From assembly GCA_049323455.1 (NCBI GenBank), contig JBMONF010000004.1, positions 111,842 through 175,841 on the forward strand: a DNA stretch of 64,000 bases, read 5' to 3'. The notes under the pieces are model-generated. The model was given only the letters and a program-made list of their open reading frames with translations, had not been told where the DNA came from and made no database searches. This document shows positions 1 to 11,801 of this stretch, piece by piece. A program made the translations under genes and the position numbers. Source of the stretch: Hypericibacter sp049323455 (lineage in GTDB: Bacteria; Pseudomonadota; Alphaproteobacteria; Dongiales; Dongiaceae). How positions within the stretch are numbered: position 1 is the first letter of the stretch; each line of letters begins with the position of its first letter.

Positions 1-39
1 GGCCCGGTCGGCCGCGTTGCGAACCGCCGCGCGGCGCGG

Positions 40-3000
40 TCACGGCGAACGGGCAAGCTTGTCGCGCACCCAGTCGGGGACGCGATAGCCCTGCAGGCTG
101 TCGCGCAGTATGCGGTCGAGCTTGCCCTCGAGGGCAAGGTTGAACTCGATCGGGTAGCCGTCATAGAAGCCCGGATTATTGCCCCTGACATGCAAGCCCA
201 CACTCGCTTCGCCGCGGGCGTCGCGGTCGAGTGTGAGCCACAGCCGATCATAGCGGAAATCGGCCAGCGCCGAGAGCACGAGGCTAACGGTTTCGCCACC
301 CCCTTGCAATCCGGGGGGCGGCGCGGTGGGCGAGTAGGCGAGAAGGCCCGGCTGCGTCGATTCCAGCATGGCGCCCCTGATGGTCACGTCGTTGCCGGCA
401 ACGGTGACCGGGATGCGTCCGTCGAGCCGTCCCGTCGCGGTCAGGCCGTCGATCTCGGCCAGAGCCAGAAGCTCGCCCAAATCGACGCCGCTCACAGCGA
501 GCATGACCTGTTGCGAGGCGGCCGCCGGGTCGAGCCTCGTCGGCCCGACCCTCACGGAACCGCGGGCAAGCTTCAGCGAGGCCTGCGAGATTTCCAAGAT
601 CGGGCCCGGCGCGATCCTGAAAGTGACGAGCCCGTCAGTCATGGGCACGCCGAGCTTGATCTGGCCGATGGCGATCTGCTGGTCGGGCTGGGTCGCGAGG
701 GGCGACAGGCTCTTGAGCGCGATGGCGCCATTGACGCGGCCCAACTCGATATCGGGGCCGGCGACGGTCAGATCTTGGACTTTCAGCGCGAGATCGCTGA
801 ATACGGCGCCACCCTTCCAGGCCATGGCGCCGCCGAGCGACACGGTGCCGGTCGCCTCGTCGATCTCGGGGCCGAGCGCCGGGAAGAGGTCGCGCGGCTG
901 CAGGCCCCCCGGCAGGAAGCGGATCGGCGCCATCTGAATGCGGCCGGCGCCGCGGCCGTGCGTCAGGTCGTGAATGCCGGAGAAGTCGAGCCGGAGCCAG
1001 TTGCGCTCGTCGCGGGCGGCGAGGTCGAACTCGATGGCGCCCCGGCGCAGGCTCGCTTTGCCGTCGAGAGCGAGCGGCGGCAGCCAGTTGCGGTCGGCGC
1101 CCAGGCGAACATGCGCCACCGTGGCGATCAGTTTGCCGTTGCCATCGGCGCTATAGGTGAAGCGGGCATCGGCATTCTCCGCAACCATGCCGTGCTCGGG
1201 CAGCTCGGCGCGCGCATCGGCGAGCCGGACCTCGCCGCTGGCGCCTTCGGCCGCCGACCAATGGCCATAGAACCCGGCCGCGCCGAGGTGGAGCCGGACG
1301 GGGCCGGGCTCTGTGGCCGGCGCAGACTGCCATGTGAGGTCCAACGGGCCGGTTCTGACGCCGTAATCGACGGTGGCCCCGCCGGGCGCAAAGGTGGCCA
1401 CGAGCAGAGGCACCTGCTTGGCGGGCCGAAGCGCGAATGCCCCCGGTCCGCGGATAACGATGCCGTGGGGCAGCGCCAGCTTGTCGATGCGGGCCGATCC
1501 CGGCTGCTGAAGGGAGAGAACGAGCTTGTTTTCAAAAAACTGCAGGTCGTTCTTGAGATCAAAACTAAGATTTCGTGCTTGCGCGCGGCTATATGAAAAA
1601 TCAATGAGTTGAGAGACTATTCTCAACTTTCCTGAGAAATTTGCTGGCGTGCCGGACAGGCTGCCGGTAAGGGCCACGCGATCCATACGGAAGCGCGCGC
1701 CGGCGGTTTCGACAGGCCATCCTTGCGCCTCGGCCTCGATGGCGGGCAGGTCGAAGCCCGTGAGACCCCGACCATTGCCGATGTTGGCGGTGCCGCCTAG
1801 CCGAAGCGATAGTGACCGGTCGCCGAGGAGACTGAGCCTCGCTTCGCCCGCGAAGTGCCGGCTGCCGTCCGGCTGGGGCTGGATCGCCAGCCCCGTCGGC
1901 GCCGACAGCTCGAAGGCGACCGGCCGATCCAGCGTTCCGCGCATGGCAGCCGGCAGTTTCATGGCATCGAGAAGGTCCGGCGCGATCCGGGCCTTCAAGG
2001 AGAGGGCTGCGGGCGTCTGCACCGACAAGACGCCGCCGGCGCCAACGATCAATTCCAGCCGGCCACCGCCCGAAACGCCGTCTGCAACACCTGGCCACGC
2101 CACATCGTCCAAGCGCAAGTCCAGGCTCGCCGTGGCGCGCGAAACGATGGAGAAGCTCGCGTCTGCGTTCGGCGGGCGTGACAGCGTGACCGTGGCGGGG
2201 CCGCTGATCTGCGTGCGCCCCGAGGCCGGCGGCGGCAGGCCGAGCGCTTTCCACAGGGGCGAGGCCCCATCGGCCTCGAGCGACAGCTCGCCCTCGGCCG
2301 ATGGGGCGGGGGCATCGATTTGGAGCGTGCCCGTACCGCGCGCGCGGAAGCTGCCGTCGAGACCGACTGCTTCGGCCGTCAGCAGGGTCCGGTCGGGATC
2401 GCGGTCGAGCGCGAGGCGCAGCCGCGCGGCCGGCAGGCCCGGCACTGTGACCTTGCTGGCGGCCAGATTGGCAGTGGCCGCCCAGGGCTGGAAGGCCACC
2501 AGGCTCAGATAGGCCTCGCCCTCCAGCCCTTCGGCCTCCATGCGGCCGCCGGGTGCGGCAAGCTCGCCATCGGCGAAGGAGAGCCGCATGGCGCCGCTGC
2601 CGGTGAGGTCCAGGCTGCCGTCCGCGCGGCCGGCGATTTGCCCAAGCGGGCCACGGCCAGAGACGATGAAATCCAAGGCGTAGCGGTCATCGCCGGCCGG
2701 ATCGAGCCGACCGGAAAAGCCCAGCCGGGTGGCCGGCGGGCCGGCGGCGGCCGGGAGGACCATTTCGCCGTCGCGGATCTCGATCGGCGGGAGGTTCGGC
2801 ATGCGCAGCGCGCCGCCGCCGGCAGCGGGCGCGCTGAAGCTGTCGCCGAGGCTGGCGATGGCCTGCTGGAGGGGCGTGTCGGCCTGAAATTCGATCCGCG
2901 CATGCTCGATCAGAACGGCCGTGATGCGGGGCGTCAGGCCGTTCCAGCCATAGGTCACCTCGAGGCTGGGAAGGCTCAGCTTGGCCGCTCCCGGGAGCTC

Positions 3001-3204
3001 GACATCTTCGATCCGGGCTTCGCGCCAACCGATCGAGGTGACGCGGAAGCTGAGGTTGCCAAGCCCGCGCGCCTGCAACTGCGCTTGCGCCCAGCCCTCG
3101 ACCAGCTTGGGCAAAAGGAAAAGAAGGAGCAACGCGGCCACGGCGCTCGTGACGAGCGCCGCCGCTCCGCCGACCAGCAGTCGCTTGCCGAGCCTTCCCT
3201 GCAT
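40..3204 (-). CDS. YdbH-like AsmA-family envelope lipid-transport protein
   Basis: Large single-pass envelope protein of about 1054 residues. An N-terminal membrane helix (residues about 10-32, Ala/Leu/Val-rich after GRLGKRLL) is followed by a long beta-rich periplasmic region and a C-terminal block (NNPGFYDGYPIEFNL, LQGYRVPDWV) typical of the YdbH/DctA-YdbH domain. In E. coli, YdbH with TamB and YhdP moves phospholipids between the inner and outer membranes. The open frame extends to 3279, but the Met at 3204 directly precedes the basic stretch and helix and is the better start. In the family the small lipoprotein ynbE and ydbL follow; they would lie just left of position 1, outside the window. 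Family is confident; function is by homology. Confidence 0.8.
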   Translation of the reverse strand: MQGRLGKRLLVGGAAALVTSAVAALLLLFLLPKLVEGWAQAQLQARGLGNLSFRVTSIGWREARIEDVELPGAAKLSLPSLEVTYGWNGLTPRITAVLIEHARIEFQADTPLQQAIASLGDSFSAPAAGGGALRMPNLPPIEIRDGEMVLPAAAGPPATRLGFSGRLDPAGDDRYALDFIVSGRGPLGQIAGRADGSLDLTGSGAMRLSFADGELAAPGGRMEAEGLEGEAYLSLVAFQPWAATANLAASKVTVPGLPAARLRLALDRDPDRTLLTAEAVGLDGSFRARGTGTLQIDAPAPSAEGELSLEADGASPLWKALGLPPPASGRTQISGPATVTLSRPPNADASFSIVSRATASLDLRLDDVAWPGVADGVSGGGRLELIVGAGGVLSVQTPAALSLKARIAPDLLDAMKLPAAMRGTLDRPVAFELSAPTGLAIQPQPDGSRHFAGEARLSLLGDRSLSLRLGGTANIGNGRGLTGFDLPAIEAEAQGWPVETAGARFRMDRVALTGSLSGTPANFSGKLRIVSQLIDFSYSRAQARNLSFDLKNDLQFFENKLVLSLQQPGSARIDKLALPHGIVIRGPGAFALRPAKQVPLLVATFAPGGATVDYGVRTGPLDLTWQSAPATEPGPVRLHLGAAGFYGHWSAAEGASGEVRLADARAELPEHGMVAENADARFTYSADGNGKLIATVAHVRLGADRNWLPPLALDGKASLRRGAIEFDLAARDERNWLRLDFSGIHDLTHGRGAGRIQMAPIRFLPGGLQPRDLFPALGPEIDEATGTVSLGGAMAWKGGAVFSDLALKVQDLTVAGPDIELGRVNGAIALKSLSPLATQPDQQIAIGQIKLGVPMTDGLVTFRIAPGPILEISQASLKLARGSVRVGPTRLDPAAASQQVMLAVSGVDLGELLALAEIDGLTATGRLDGRIPVTVAGNDVTIRGAMLESTQPGLLAYSPTAPPPGLQGGGETVSLVLSALADFRYDRLWLTLDRDARGEASVGLHVRGNNPGFYDGYPIEFNLALEGKLDRILRDSLQGYRVPDWVRDKLARSP

Positions 3205-3608
3205 CCTTCTTGCGGACGCGCATGGGCCTATGCGGCGTCCTTCCGAAGCCAGAATAGAAGCGGGGTTCCGCGATTCCATCGGACGCGGAATGTGGCAAAG
3301 GAGAATCCTGTGGATTACGCGAGTCGCCGCGAGTCGCTGCCATCACGAGCCAGGCTCAGAGACAAGGCGCACAACCATCGCTAAGCGTCGATGAACATGG
3401 CCTCTATCGCGCATCGAGATCGGCGGCGTTGGTGTGCGAGATGCGACTCGCGTGCGACTCGATACCGACCCGTCAGCGGCCGCCGCCATATCGCGACTCG
3501 TGCCAAGCGCCGCGATCGCGCGAGTGTCGGGCAGGCGCCGCACCCAAAAGAAAAGGGCGCGAATGCCGATCGGCATCCGCGCCCCCGAGCGAGGCGAGAA
3601 GGGCGGGT
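3205..3608. other. intergenic region, ydbH to coxM
   Basis: About 400 bases between the 5' end of the YdbH-like gene and the 3' end of coxM. The only clear element is the coxM terminator next to position 3584. Small open frames here are arginine-rich GC-shadow frames without ribosome binding sites. The ydbH promoter must lie in the 3205-3400 part but no convincing -35/-10 pair stands out. Confidence 0.5.
3543..3584 (-). terminator. Rho-independent terminator after coxM
   Basis: On the minus strand a 13-bp stem (arms at 3572-3584 and 3555-3567, GGGCGCGGATGCC against GGCATTCGCGCCC with one G-T pair, loop GATC) runs straight into TTTTCTTTT. It lies 25 bases after the coxM stop and ends the cox operon. 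Confidence 0.85.
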
Positions 3609-4397
3609 TCAGCCGGCGGCCGCCACGGCACGCGCCGCCATCACGCTCACCAGATGGGCGCGATATTCGGCGCTGCCATGCATGTCGCTGTTGAGATTGG
3701 CCGCGGAGATCTTGATGCCCTTGACGGCATCCGCCGCGAAATTCGCCGCGAGCGCCTTCTCCATTTCGGGCACGCGGAACACGCCGGGGCCGGCCCCCGT
3801 GACGGCGACGCGCACGCCGCCCGCGGTCTTGGCCACGAACACGCCGACCATGGCGTAGCGCGAGGCGGGGTTCGGGAACTTGGCGTAAGCCGCCTTCTCG
3901 GGCTTCGGAAAGCTCACGGCGGTGAGGATCTCGCCCTCGCCGAGCGCCGTCTCGAACATGCCCTTAAAGAAATCGTCGGCCGCGATCTTGCGCTTGTTGG
4001 TGACCACGGTGGCGCCGAGCCCGAGCACGGCGGCGGGATAATCGGCCGCCGGATCGTTGTTCGAGATCGAGCCGCCCAGTGTGCCGCGATGGCGGACCTG
4101 CGGATCACCGATGCCTTCGGCAAGTGCGGCCAAGGCCGGGATGGTGCGCTTGACTTCGGCCGAATCCGCCACCTCGGCATGGGTGGTCATGGCGCCGATG
4201 GTGAGCCCGCCGCCTTCGATCTTGATGCTCTTGAGTTCGGCGAGCGCGGAGAGATCCACCAGCGCCGAGGGCTGCGCCAGACGCTGCTTCAGGGTCGGCA
4301 GCAGCGTCATGCCGCCGGCCAGGAGCTTGGCCTCGCCCGAAAGCAGCCTAGCCGCTTCGGCGAGCGAGGTCGGACGGTGATAGGCGAAATTGTGCAT
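3609..4397 (-). CDS. coxM: CO dehydrogenase-like medium (FAD) subunit, CoxM family
   Basis: FAD-binding medium subunit (262 residues) of an aerobic CODH/xanthine-dehydrogenase-type molybdenum hydroxylase. It passes electrons from the [2Fe-2S] subunit to FAD and then to a quinone or other acceptor. Seen: FAD-binding motifs LLAGGMTLLPTLK (about residues 25-37) and TLGGSISNNDPAADYPA, plus the C-terminal CO_deh_flav_C region. The open frame continues upstream, but ATG at 4397 has a strong AGGGAGGA site and the protein starts MHNFAYHRP as in the family. It follows coxL by 13 bases as the last gene of the S-L-M operon. The natural substrate is not certain because form II enzymes are often not true CO oxidisers. 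Confidence 0.85.
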   Translation of the reverse strand: MHNFAYHRPTSLAEAARLLSGEAKLLAGGMTLLPTLKQRLAQPSALVDLSALAELKSIKIEGGGLTIGAMTTHAEVADSAEVKRTIPALAALAEGIGDPQVRHRGTLGGSISNNDPAADYPAAVLGLGATVVTNKRKIAADDFFKGMFETALGEGEILTAVSFPKPEKAAYAKFPNPASRYAMVGVFVAKTAGGVRVAVTGAGPGVFRVPEMEKALAANFAADAVKGIKISAANLNSDMHGSAEYRAHLVSVMAARAVAAAG

Positions 4398-4410
4398 CGC
4401 TGTTCCTCCC

Positions 4411-6777
<2,367 letters not shown>

Positions 6778-6790
6778 GACGTCCTCCCTC

Positions 6791-7258
<468 letters not shown>

Positions 7259-7316
7259 GCCATCCTCCCTCACGATATGGCCCCGAGGGCAACATGACCC
7301 TCGAAGAGTTTATGGC

Positions 7317-7334
7317 GCCGGCCGGGCGGCCGGC
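7317..7334 (-). promoter_or_regulatory. hairpin in coxS 5' leader
   Basis: Perfect 7-bp stem GCCGGCC/GGCCGGC with a 4-base loop, about 60 bases upstream of the coxS start. It has no T-tract, so it is more likely a leader structure than a terminator. No function can be assigned. Confidence 0.35.
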
Positions 7335-7394
7335 GGCTCTCCCCGGCAGGGGGACAGGCAGGTCCCGCCTGCGCCTTGTTTTGTCTCGGTGGCT

Positions 7395-7423
7395 AGTCTT
7401 GTGTGCAGCCGGCCCAAGGTCAA
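7395..7423 (-). promoter_or_regulatory. candidate sigma-70 promoter for coxSLM
   Basis: On the minus strand TTGACC (7418-7423) and AAGACT (7395-7400) are separated by exactly 17 bases, giving a leader of about 130 nt before coxS. The -10 box is poor. The gap between coxG and coxS (205 bases) makes an internal promoter plausible. Confidence 0.4.
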
Positions 7424-7463
7424 GGCCGAGAGCTTTGTAGTATCCGGATATTCCAGTTTCGCG

Positions 7464-8096
7464 TCAGAGCCCGAAGAGGAGCAGCAGCGCCAACAGAATG
7501 ATGATCAAGCCGGCGATCCAGATCACCGGCTTGAGGCCTTTCTGCATCGAAGGCGCAGGCGTGGGGACATGGGCTTCGGGCCCTGCTCCAGCCGCAGGCG
7601 GCGCAGCCGGACCTGGGGCGCCGGCCTCCGCCGGTGCCGCGCCCGCCGCTTGCGCTGCGACCAGTTCCGAGAAGCGGCTGAAAAACTCGTCCGCCATCTT
7701 GTGTGCAGTGCCGTTGATCAGCCGCGAGCCGATCTGGGCCAGCTTGCCGCCGACGGAGGCGTTGACCGTATAGGTAAGAATCGTGACTTGGCCGGTTTCA
7801 TCCGATGCAAGCTTCACATTGGCTCCACCCTTGGCGAAACCGGCAGCACCTCCCTGGCCCTCGCCCGAGATGCGGTAGCCGTTGGGCGGGTCGAGATCGC
7901 TGAGCGTGACCTTGCCGCCGAACTTGGCCGATACGGGGCCCACCTTGGCCACGACCTTGGCCTGCAACTCGGTGTCGGACAGCTTCTCGATTTCCTCGCA
8001 GCCCGGAATGCACTGCTTCAGGACCACCGGGTCGTTGAGTGCGCGCCAGACCGTTTCGCGCGGGGCGGCGATGCGGTGTTCGCCCGTCATTTCCAT
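7464..8096 (-). CDS. coxG: CoxG family SRPBCC protein with C-terminal membrane anchor
   Basis: SRPBCC/START-fold protein of 210 residues. CoxG proteins recruit CO dehydrogenase to the cytoplasmic membrane; recent work on actinobacterial CoxG indicates it delivers menaquinone to the enzyme. Seen: the family start (GEHRIAAPRETVWRALNDP), the CIPGCEE motif, then an Ala/Pro/Gly-rich linker (about 150-180) and a C-terminal hydrophobic helix (IWIAGLIIILLALLLLFGL) that would tether it to the membrane. It sits directly upstream of coxS on the same strand. It starts 4 bases after the transporter gene stop, so the two are probably co-translated. Confidence 0.85.
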   Translation of the reverse strand: MEMTGEHRIAAPRETVWRALNDPVVLKQCIPGCEEIEKLSDTELQAKVVAKVGPVSAKFGGKVTLSDLDPPNGYRISGEGQGGAAGFAKGGANVKLASDETGQVTILTYTVNASVGGKLAQIGSRLINGTAHKMADEFFSRFSELVAAQAAGAAPAEAGAPGPAAPPAAGAGPEAHVPTPAPSMQKGLKPVIWIAGLIIILLALLLLFGL

Positions 8097-8100
8097 GGTG

Positions 8101-9453
8101 TCAGCCTCCCACGGTCAGATAGCGAAGATAGACGTAGATCGTGGAGATGACGATGCTCATGAGCATCATCGGAAAGGCCAGCAGCAGGAACGGCACGAAA
8201 CGGAACTGAACGCCGGCGCGCTCAGCGATGCCGGCCACCGTCAGGTTGGCGCTCGCCCCGATCAACGTGCCATTGCCGCCGAGGCAGGCCCCGAGCGACA
8301 GCGACCACCACAGCGGGAGCAGCCCCTCGGGCCCGCCGAACACGGGCGCCATGTTCTTGATCACCGGGATCATGGTGGCGACGAAGGGGATGTTGTCGAT
8401 GACGGCAGACAGGACAGCCGAGCTCCAGAGAATCGCGATGGCGGTCACGGCGAGGTCGCCGCCAGTGACGCGCGCCAGCTCATCCGCCAACAGCGAGAGC
8501 AGACCGGCATGCTCGACGCCGGCGACGATGGCGAACAGGCCCACGAAGAAGAAGATGGTGATCCATTCGACCTCGCCGAAGATCTCGTGGATGCGGTGCG
8601 ACTGCTCCTCGGCCGGACGGCCGATGTTGTCGAGCAGGAGCAGAAGAGCGGCGCCGGATAGCGCGATGGTTCCCGGCTCCAGGCGGATCTGGTGGGCGAG
8701 AATGAAGGCGAGGATGACGAGGCCCAGCACCAGGAGCGATTTTCGCAAAAGCGCCCGGTCGGCGATCGCTTCGCGGGGCGCAAAGGCGAGGACCCGGGCC
8801 CGCGCTTCGGCGTCGACCTTCATCTTGCGGCCCCAGATGGCATGGTTGATCAGCAGCTGCGCGGCCAGGACGACCACAATGACCGGGGCCAGGTTAACCA
8901 CGAAATCGTTGAAGGTGAGGCCGGTCGCCGAGCCGATGATGATGTTGGGCGGATCGCCGATCAGGGTCGCCGTGCCGCCGATATTGGAGGCGAGAATCTC
9001 TGTAAACAGAAAGGGATAGGCAGGGATCTTCAGCTGCTCGGTGATGACGAGGGTGACCGGCGCGATGAGCAGCACCGTAGTGACGTTGTCGAGCAGGGCG
9101 GACACCGCGGCCGTCACCAGCGACAGCAGCACCAGAATGGCCCAGGGGTTTCCTCGCGCCACCTTGGCCGACCACACCGCCATGTACTGGAACATGCCGC
9201 TGCGCTTGGACTGGGCGACCAGCAGCATCATGCCGATCAAGAGCGCGATCGTGTTGAAGTCCTCGCCGCCAATGGCGCGCTTCTGATCGAGCACGCCCGA
9301 CAGCACCATCACGCCGGCTCCGATCAGCGCCACGATCGCGCGGTTGACGCGCTCGGTCATGATCGTGGCGTAGCTCACAACCAGGATCGCCGTGGACAGC
9401 CACAGCGGATCGAGCCCGAACAGGGTCGCCGGGATCGGTTCGGACGGCTCCAT
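8101..9453 (-). CDS. ArsB/NhaD-family (SLC13-like) ion transporter
   Basis: Polytopic membrane protein (450 residues, about 10-12 helices) of the ion-transporter superfamily containing ArsB arsenite pumps, NhaD Na+/H+ antiporters and the P-protein. Family marks: VSALLDNVTTVLLIAPVTLVI, GGTATLIGDPPNIIIGSATG and the second-half copy SAVIDNIPFVATMIPV with LGGNGTLIGASANL. The inverted-repeat architecture is complete. Its start ATG shares one base with the stop of the CBS gene (TGATG), so the two are translationally coupled. The ion is not identifiable from sequence. No ArsR or ArsC is nearby, which argues against arsenite. Confidence 0.82.
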   Translation of the reverse strand: MEPSEPIPATLFGLDPLWLSTAILVVSYATIMTERVNRAIVALIGAGVMVLSGVLDQKRAIGGEDFNTIALLIGMMLLVAQSKRSGMFQYMAVWSAKVARGNPWAILVLLSLVTAAVSALLDNVTTVLLIAPVTLVITEQLKIPAYPFLFTEILASNIGGTATLIGDPPNIIIGSATGLTFNDFVVNLAPVIVVVLAAQLLINHAIWGRKMKVDAEARARVLAFAPREAIADRALLRKSLLVLGLVILAFILAHQIRLEPGTIALSGAALLLLLDNIGRPAEEQSHRIHEIFGEVEWITIFFFVGLFAIVAGVEHAGLLSLLADELARVTGGDLAVTAIAILWSSAVLSAVIDNIPFVATMIPVIKNMAPVFGGPEGLLPLWWSLSLGACLGGNGTLIGASANLTVAGIAERAGVQFRFVPFLLLAFPMMLMSIVISTIYVYLRYLTVGG

Positions 9454-9908
9454 CAGCGACGGCTCATCAGCGCGCTCAGCGCGTCCCAGTAGGAAACCAT
9501 GCCGACAAGCCTGCGGTCGGCCTCCTCGACGACCGCCAGCGTGTTGCGAGCGCGATGCAATTCGAGCATCGCTTCCAACAAAGGCGTCTCCGGGTGGAGG
9601 ACAGGTGCCGACCTGTTGATATGATCGCCAACCGCGAGAGCGCGTACCGATTCCAGGCGATCCTCGAGCGCCTTCGCATCCTCCTTGATGAAGCCGAGAT
9701 CGACCACGGCGCCTTCCTCCAGCGCCGCTCGGGGCAGAATCAAGGCCAGCATCTCGAACACGCCGAAAAGGCCGAGATAGCGGCCGCTCTCATCGGCGAC
9801 GGGAAGATTTACGAACCGGTACTCGACCAGCCCCTGCGCTGCCGTGCCCACCGTATCGGTCGGTCGCAGCGACAACGGCGGCGAGGACATGATGCGGCCC
9901 ACGGTCAT
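9453..9908 (-). CDS. CBS-pair protein, likely regulatory partner of the transporter
   Basis: Small protein of 151 residues made of two CBS domains (about 1-60 and 90-150) with no catalytic domain. The first reads VGRIMSSPPLSLRPTDTV and the second HINRSAPVLHPETPLLEAM. CBS pairs bind adenine nucleotides and gate channels, transporters or enzymes. The TGATG overlap with the following ArsB/NhaD gene suggests it is a nucleotide-sensing subunit of that transporter, which is an inference from context. It is the first gene of the minus-strand run; the divergent DUF192 gene begins 185 bases away. Confidence 0.8.
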   Translation of the reverse strand: MTVGRIMSSPPLSLRPTDTVGTAAQGLVEYRFVNLPVADESGRYLGLFGVFEMLALILPRAALEEGAVVDLGFIKEDAKALEDRLESVRALAVGDHINRSAPVLHPETPLLEAMLELHRARNTLAVVEEADRRLVGMVSYWDALSALMSRR

Positions 9909-10093
9909 GACGGCGAAACGGGACTCCGGTAAGGATGAGCCAGGAGAGGGTTCGCCATGGCCGCCGGGCTGTCAAGGCAAGACGCATCATCGGGAGCGGA
10001 CCGGTGCACGCGGGCCGACCGGCCGCGCGAGGATCGGCCGGCGCAATGCGCGGACGATGGGCGCGGCCGCGGCGGCCTGGTAAAGTGGCATCG

Positions 10094-10555
10094 ATGCGCC
10101 GGGCCCTGTTCCTGCTCCTGTTCTTTCTGCTTGCGGTTTCGCCGCGTCCGTCTCCAGCCGGAGCCGGCCCGCTCGAACCGCTGACGATCGAAACCGCCGC
10201 AGGTATCAAGCATGTCTTTTCCGTCGAAATCGCCCGGACGACCGAGGAACGGGCGCGCGGCCTGATGTTCCGCGACCGCCTGGCGCCCGACGGCGGCATG
10301 CTGTTCGTCTACAGGGCAGACCAGCCGGTTTCGATGTGGATGAAGAACACGCTGATTCCGCTCGACATGCTGTTCATCGCCCGCGACGGAACGATTCGAT
10401 CGATCGCCGAGCGCACGGTTCCTCTATCGGAGACGATCATTCCCTCGCAGGGCGTGGTCGCGGCGGTGCTAGAGATCAACGGGGGGACCGCGGAGCGCCT
10501 CGGTATCCGACCGGGCGATCGCGTTCGCTCTCCGGCGCTCGCCACCGGAGGCTAG
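10094..10555 (+). CDS. secreted DUF192 family protein
   Basis: 153-residue exported protein. Residues 1-23 form a Sec signal peptide (MRRALFLLLFFLLAV, cleavage near AGA), followed by a single DUF192 domain. Conserved blocks: RARGLMFRDRL, GGMLFVY, VSMWMKNTLIPLDMLFI and VLEINGGTAERLGIRPGD. The biochemical role of DUF192 is unknown; a link to envelope or halophilic proteins has been proposed. The frame is open further upstream, but the ATG at 10094 is the one that begins the signal peptide. It is a single transcription unit. Confidence 0.8.
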   Translation: MRRALFLLLFFLLAVSPRPSPAGAGPLEPLTIETAAGIKHVFSVEIARTTEERARGLMFRDRLAPDGGMLFVYRADQPVSMWMKNTLIPLDMLFIARDGTIRSIAERTVPLSETIIPSQGVVAAVLEINGGTAERLGIRPGDRVRSPALATGG

Positions 10556-10563
10556 ACCCCGCC

Positions 10564-10872
10564 TCAGAGCGGCCGACCGTCCGCCTGTGCCAAGGGAACG
10601 CTCTGCTGTTGCCAGTCCTCGCCCGCGGCCACGAGGCAGCTGGTGCCGTTCGGGGCGGTGACGATGATGGTCCAGGTGGTTCCGCCGCCGCTCGACAGCA
10701 CTTCGAGCAGGCTGCCATTGCTGGCGAGCCCGATGGCGACGGGCGCTTCCTTGTAGCGGTCGGCAAGCTCCTTCAGCACGTCGGTGCGGCGCCCGCAAGC
10801 GGGCTCGGCCCGCGCTTGCGTGCCCGGGGCAAGAAGGGCAAGCAACGGCAATAGCCAAAAAAGGCGGCGCAT
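10564..10872 (-). CDS. small secreted hypothetical protein
   Basis: 102-residue protein with a clear signal peptide (MRRLFWLLPLLALLAPGTQARA, cleavage after ARA). The mature part is about 80 residues with two cysteines (ACGRRTDVLKEL and GTSCLVA) and a beta-rich core (GTTWTIIVTAPNGTSCLVAAGEDW). The pattern is common in alphaproteobacterial uncharacterised periplasmic proteins; no function is known to me. ATG at 10872 has an AGGAAGGAGA site; the upstream frame to 10950 is not needed. It converges with the DUF192 gene, the stops being 8 bases apart. Confidence 0.7.
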   Translation of the reverse strand: MRRLFWLLPLLALLAPGTQARAEPACGRRTDVLKELADRYKEAPVAIGLASNGSLLEVLSSGGGTTWTIIVTAPNGTSCLVAAGEDWQQQSVPLAQADGRPL

Positions 10873-11067
10873 GGCTGGTTTCTCCTTCCTGGAGACGCGG
10901 CACCGCATGCCTGCGGCGTCTTCGACGCGGGAAACCAGCCTGCGCCTCAACCCTTCAAGAACGGATTAAGCGATCCTTGATGCCGCGTTAAACGCGATTC
11001 GAGTTCTGTATATATATGCTTATATTTCAATTCATTATAGAATAAATTGAAAACTCTACCTGAGGCA

Positions 11068-11730
11068 TCAACGCTTGCGCGCGAGGGTGAGCCCGTCGCC
11101 GATCGATAACAGGCTCATCGTCACCCGTTCGTCCCGGCCGACCTTGTCGTTGAGGCGCCGGATGGCCTCGGTATCGGCGCTCTTGTCGGCGGGATCCGCG
11201 ACGGCGCCGCTCCACAGCGTGTTGTCGATGGCGATCAAGCCGCCCCGGCGCGCTAAGCGCAGCGCGCGCTCGTAATAGCCGTCGTAGTTGGTCTTGTCGG
11301 CATCGATGAAGGCGAAATCGAAGCGATCGGCTTCGCCGGCCGCGAGCAGGCGATCCAGCGCCTCGAGCGCCGGTCCCAGCCGGAGGTCGATACGATCCGC
11401 CACGCCGGCCTCGCGCCAGTAACGGCGCGCGATCGCCGTGTATTCCTCGCTGATGTCGCAGCAGACCAGCCGGCCCTCGGGGCCCATGGCCTCGGCGACG
11501 CAAAGCGCGCTATAGCCGGTGAAGGTGCCGATCTCGAGCGCGCGGCGTGCGCCAATGAGCTCGACCAGCAGGGCCATGAACTGGCCCTGGTCCGGTCCGA
11601 TCTGCATCATGCCCAGCGGCAGCTTGGCCGTTTCCTCGCGCAAGCGGCGCTTGATCGGGCTGTCGCGCAGCGATGCGGCGAGCAGGTACTCATAGACCCG
11701 GTCTTCCAAGCCGAAGCTGCGGCGCGACAT
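11068..11730 (-). CDS. class I SAM-dependent O-methyltransferase
   Basis: 220-residue enzyme of the catechol/caffeoyl-CoA O-methyltransferase family (Methyltransf_3). Seen: SAM-binding LEIGTFTGYSALCVAEAM, the acidic ribose-binding CCDIS, FAFIDADKTNYDGYYERAL with the metal-binding Asp pair, and IAIDNTLWSG. These enzymes methylate a hydroxyl of a small diphenol or CoA ester using Mg2+ and SAM. The frame is open to 11940, but that extension is low-complexity arginine-rich; start at 11730 (MSRRSFGLEDRVYEYL) matches the family. Substrate unknown. Confidence 0.85.
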   Translation of the reverse strand: MSRRSFGLEDRVYEYLLAASLRDSPIKRRLREETAKLPLGMMQIGPDQGQFMALLVELIGARRALEIGTFTGYSALCVAEAMGPEGRLVCCDISEEYTAIARRYWREAGVADRIDLRLGPALEALDRLLAAGEADRFDFAFIDADKTNYDGYYERALRLARRGGLIAIDNTLWSGAVADPADKSADTEAIRRLNDKVGRDERVTMSLLSIGDGLTLARKR

Positions 11731-11801
11731 GCGGAATCTGCTCCTCGGAGGGACAGCGGTGCTGGACGAGGTCGGGGCGAAATGCGCGACGAGCGGTCGG
11801 G

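Noticed and set aside
8101..9453. Annotation of the transporter as arsenite pump arsB
   Set aside because: No arsR, arsC or arsA nearby; the superfamily has several ion specificities, so only the family is named.
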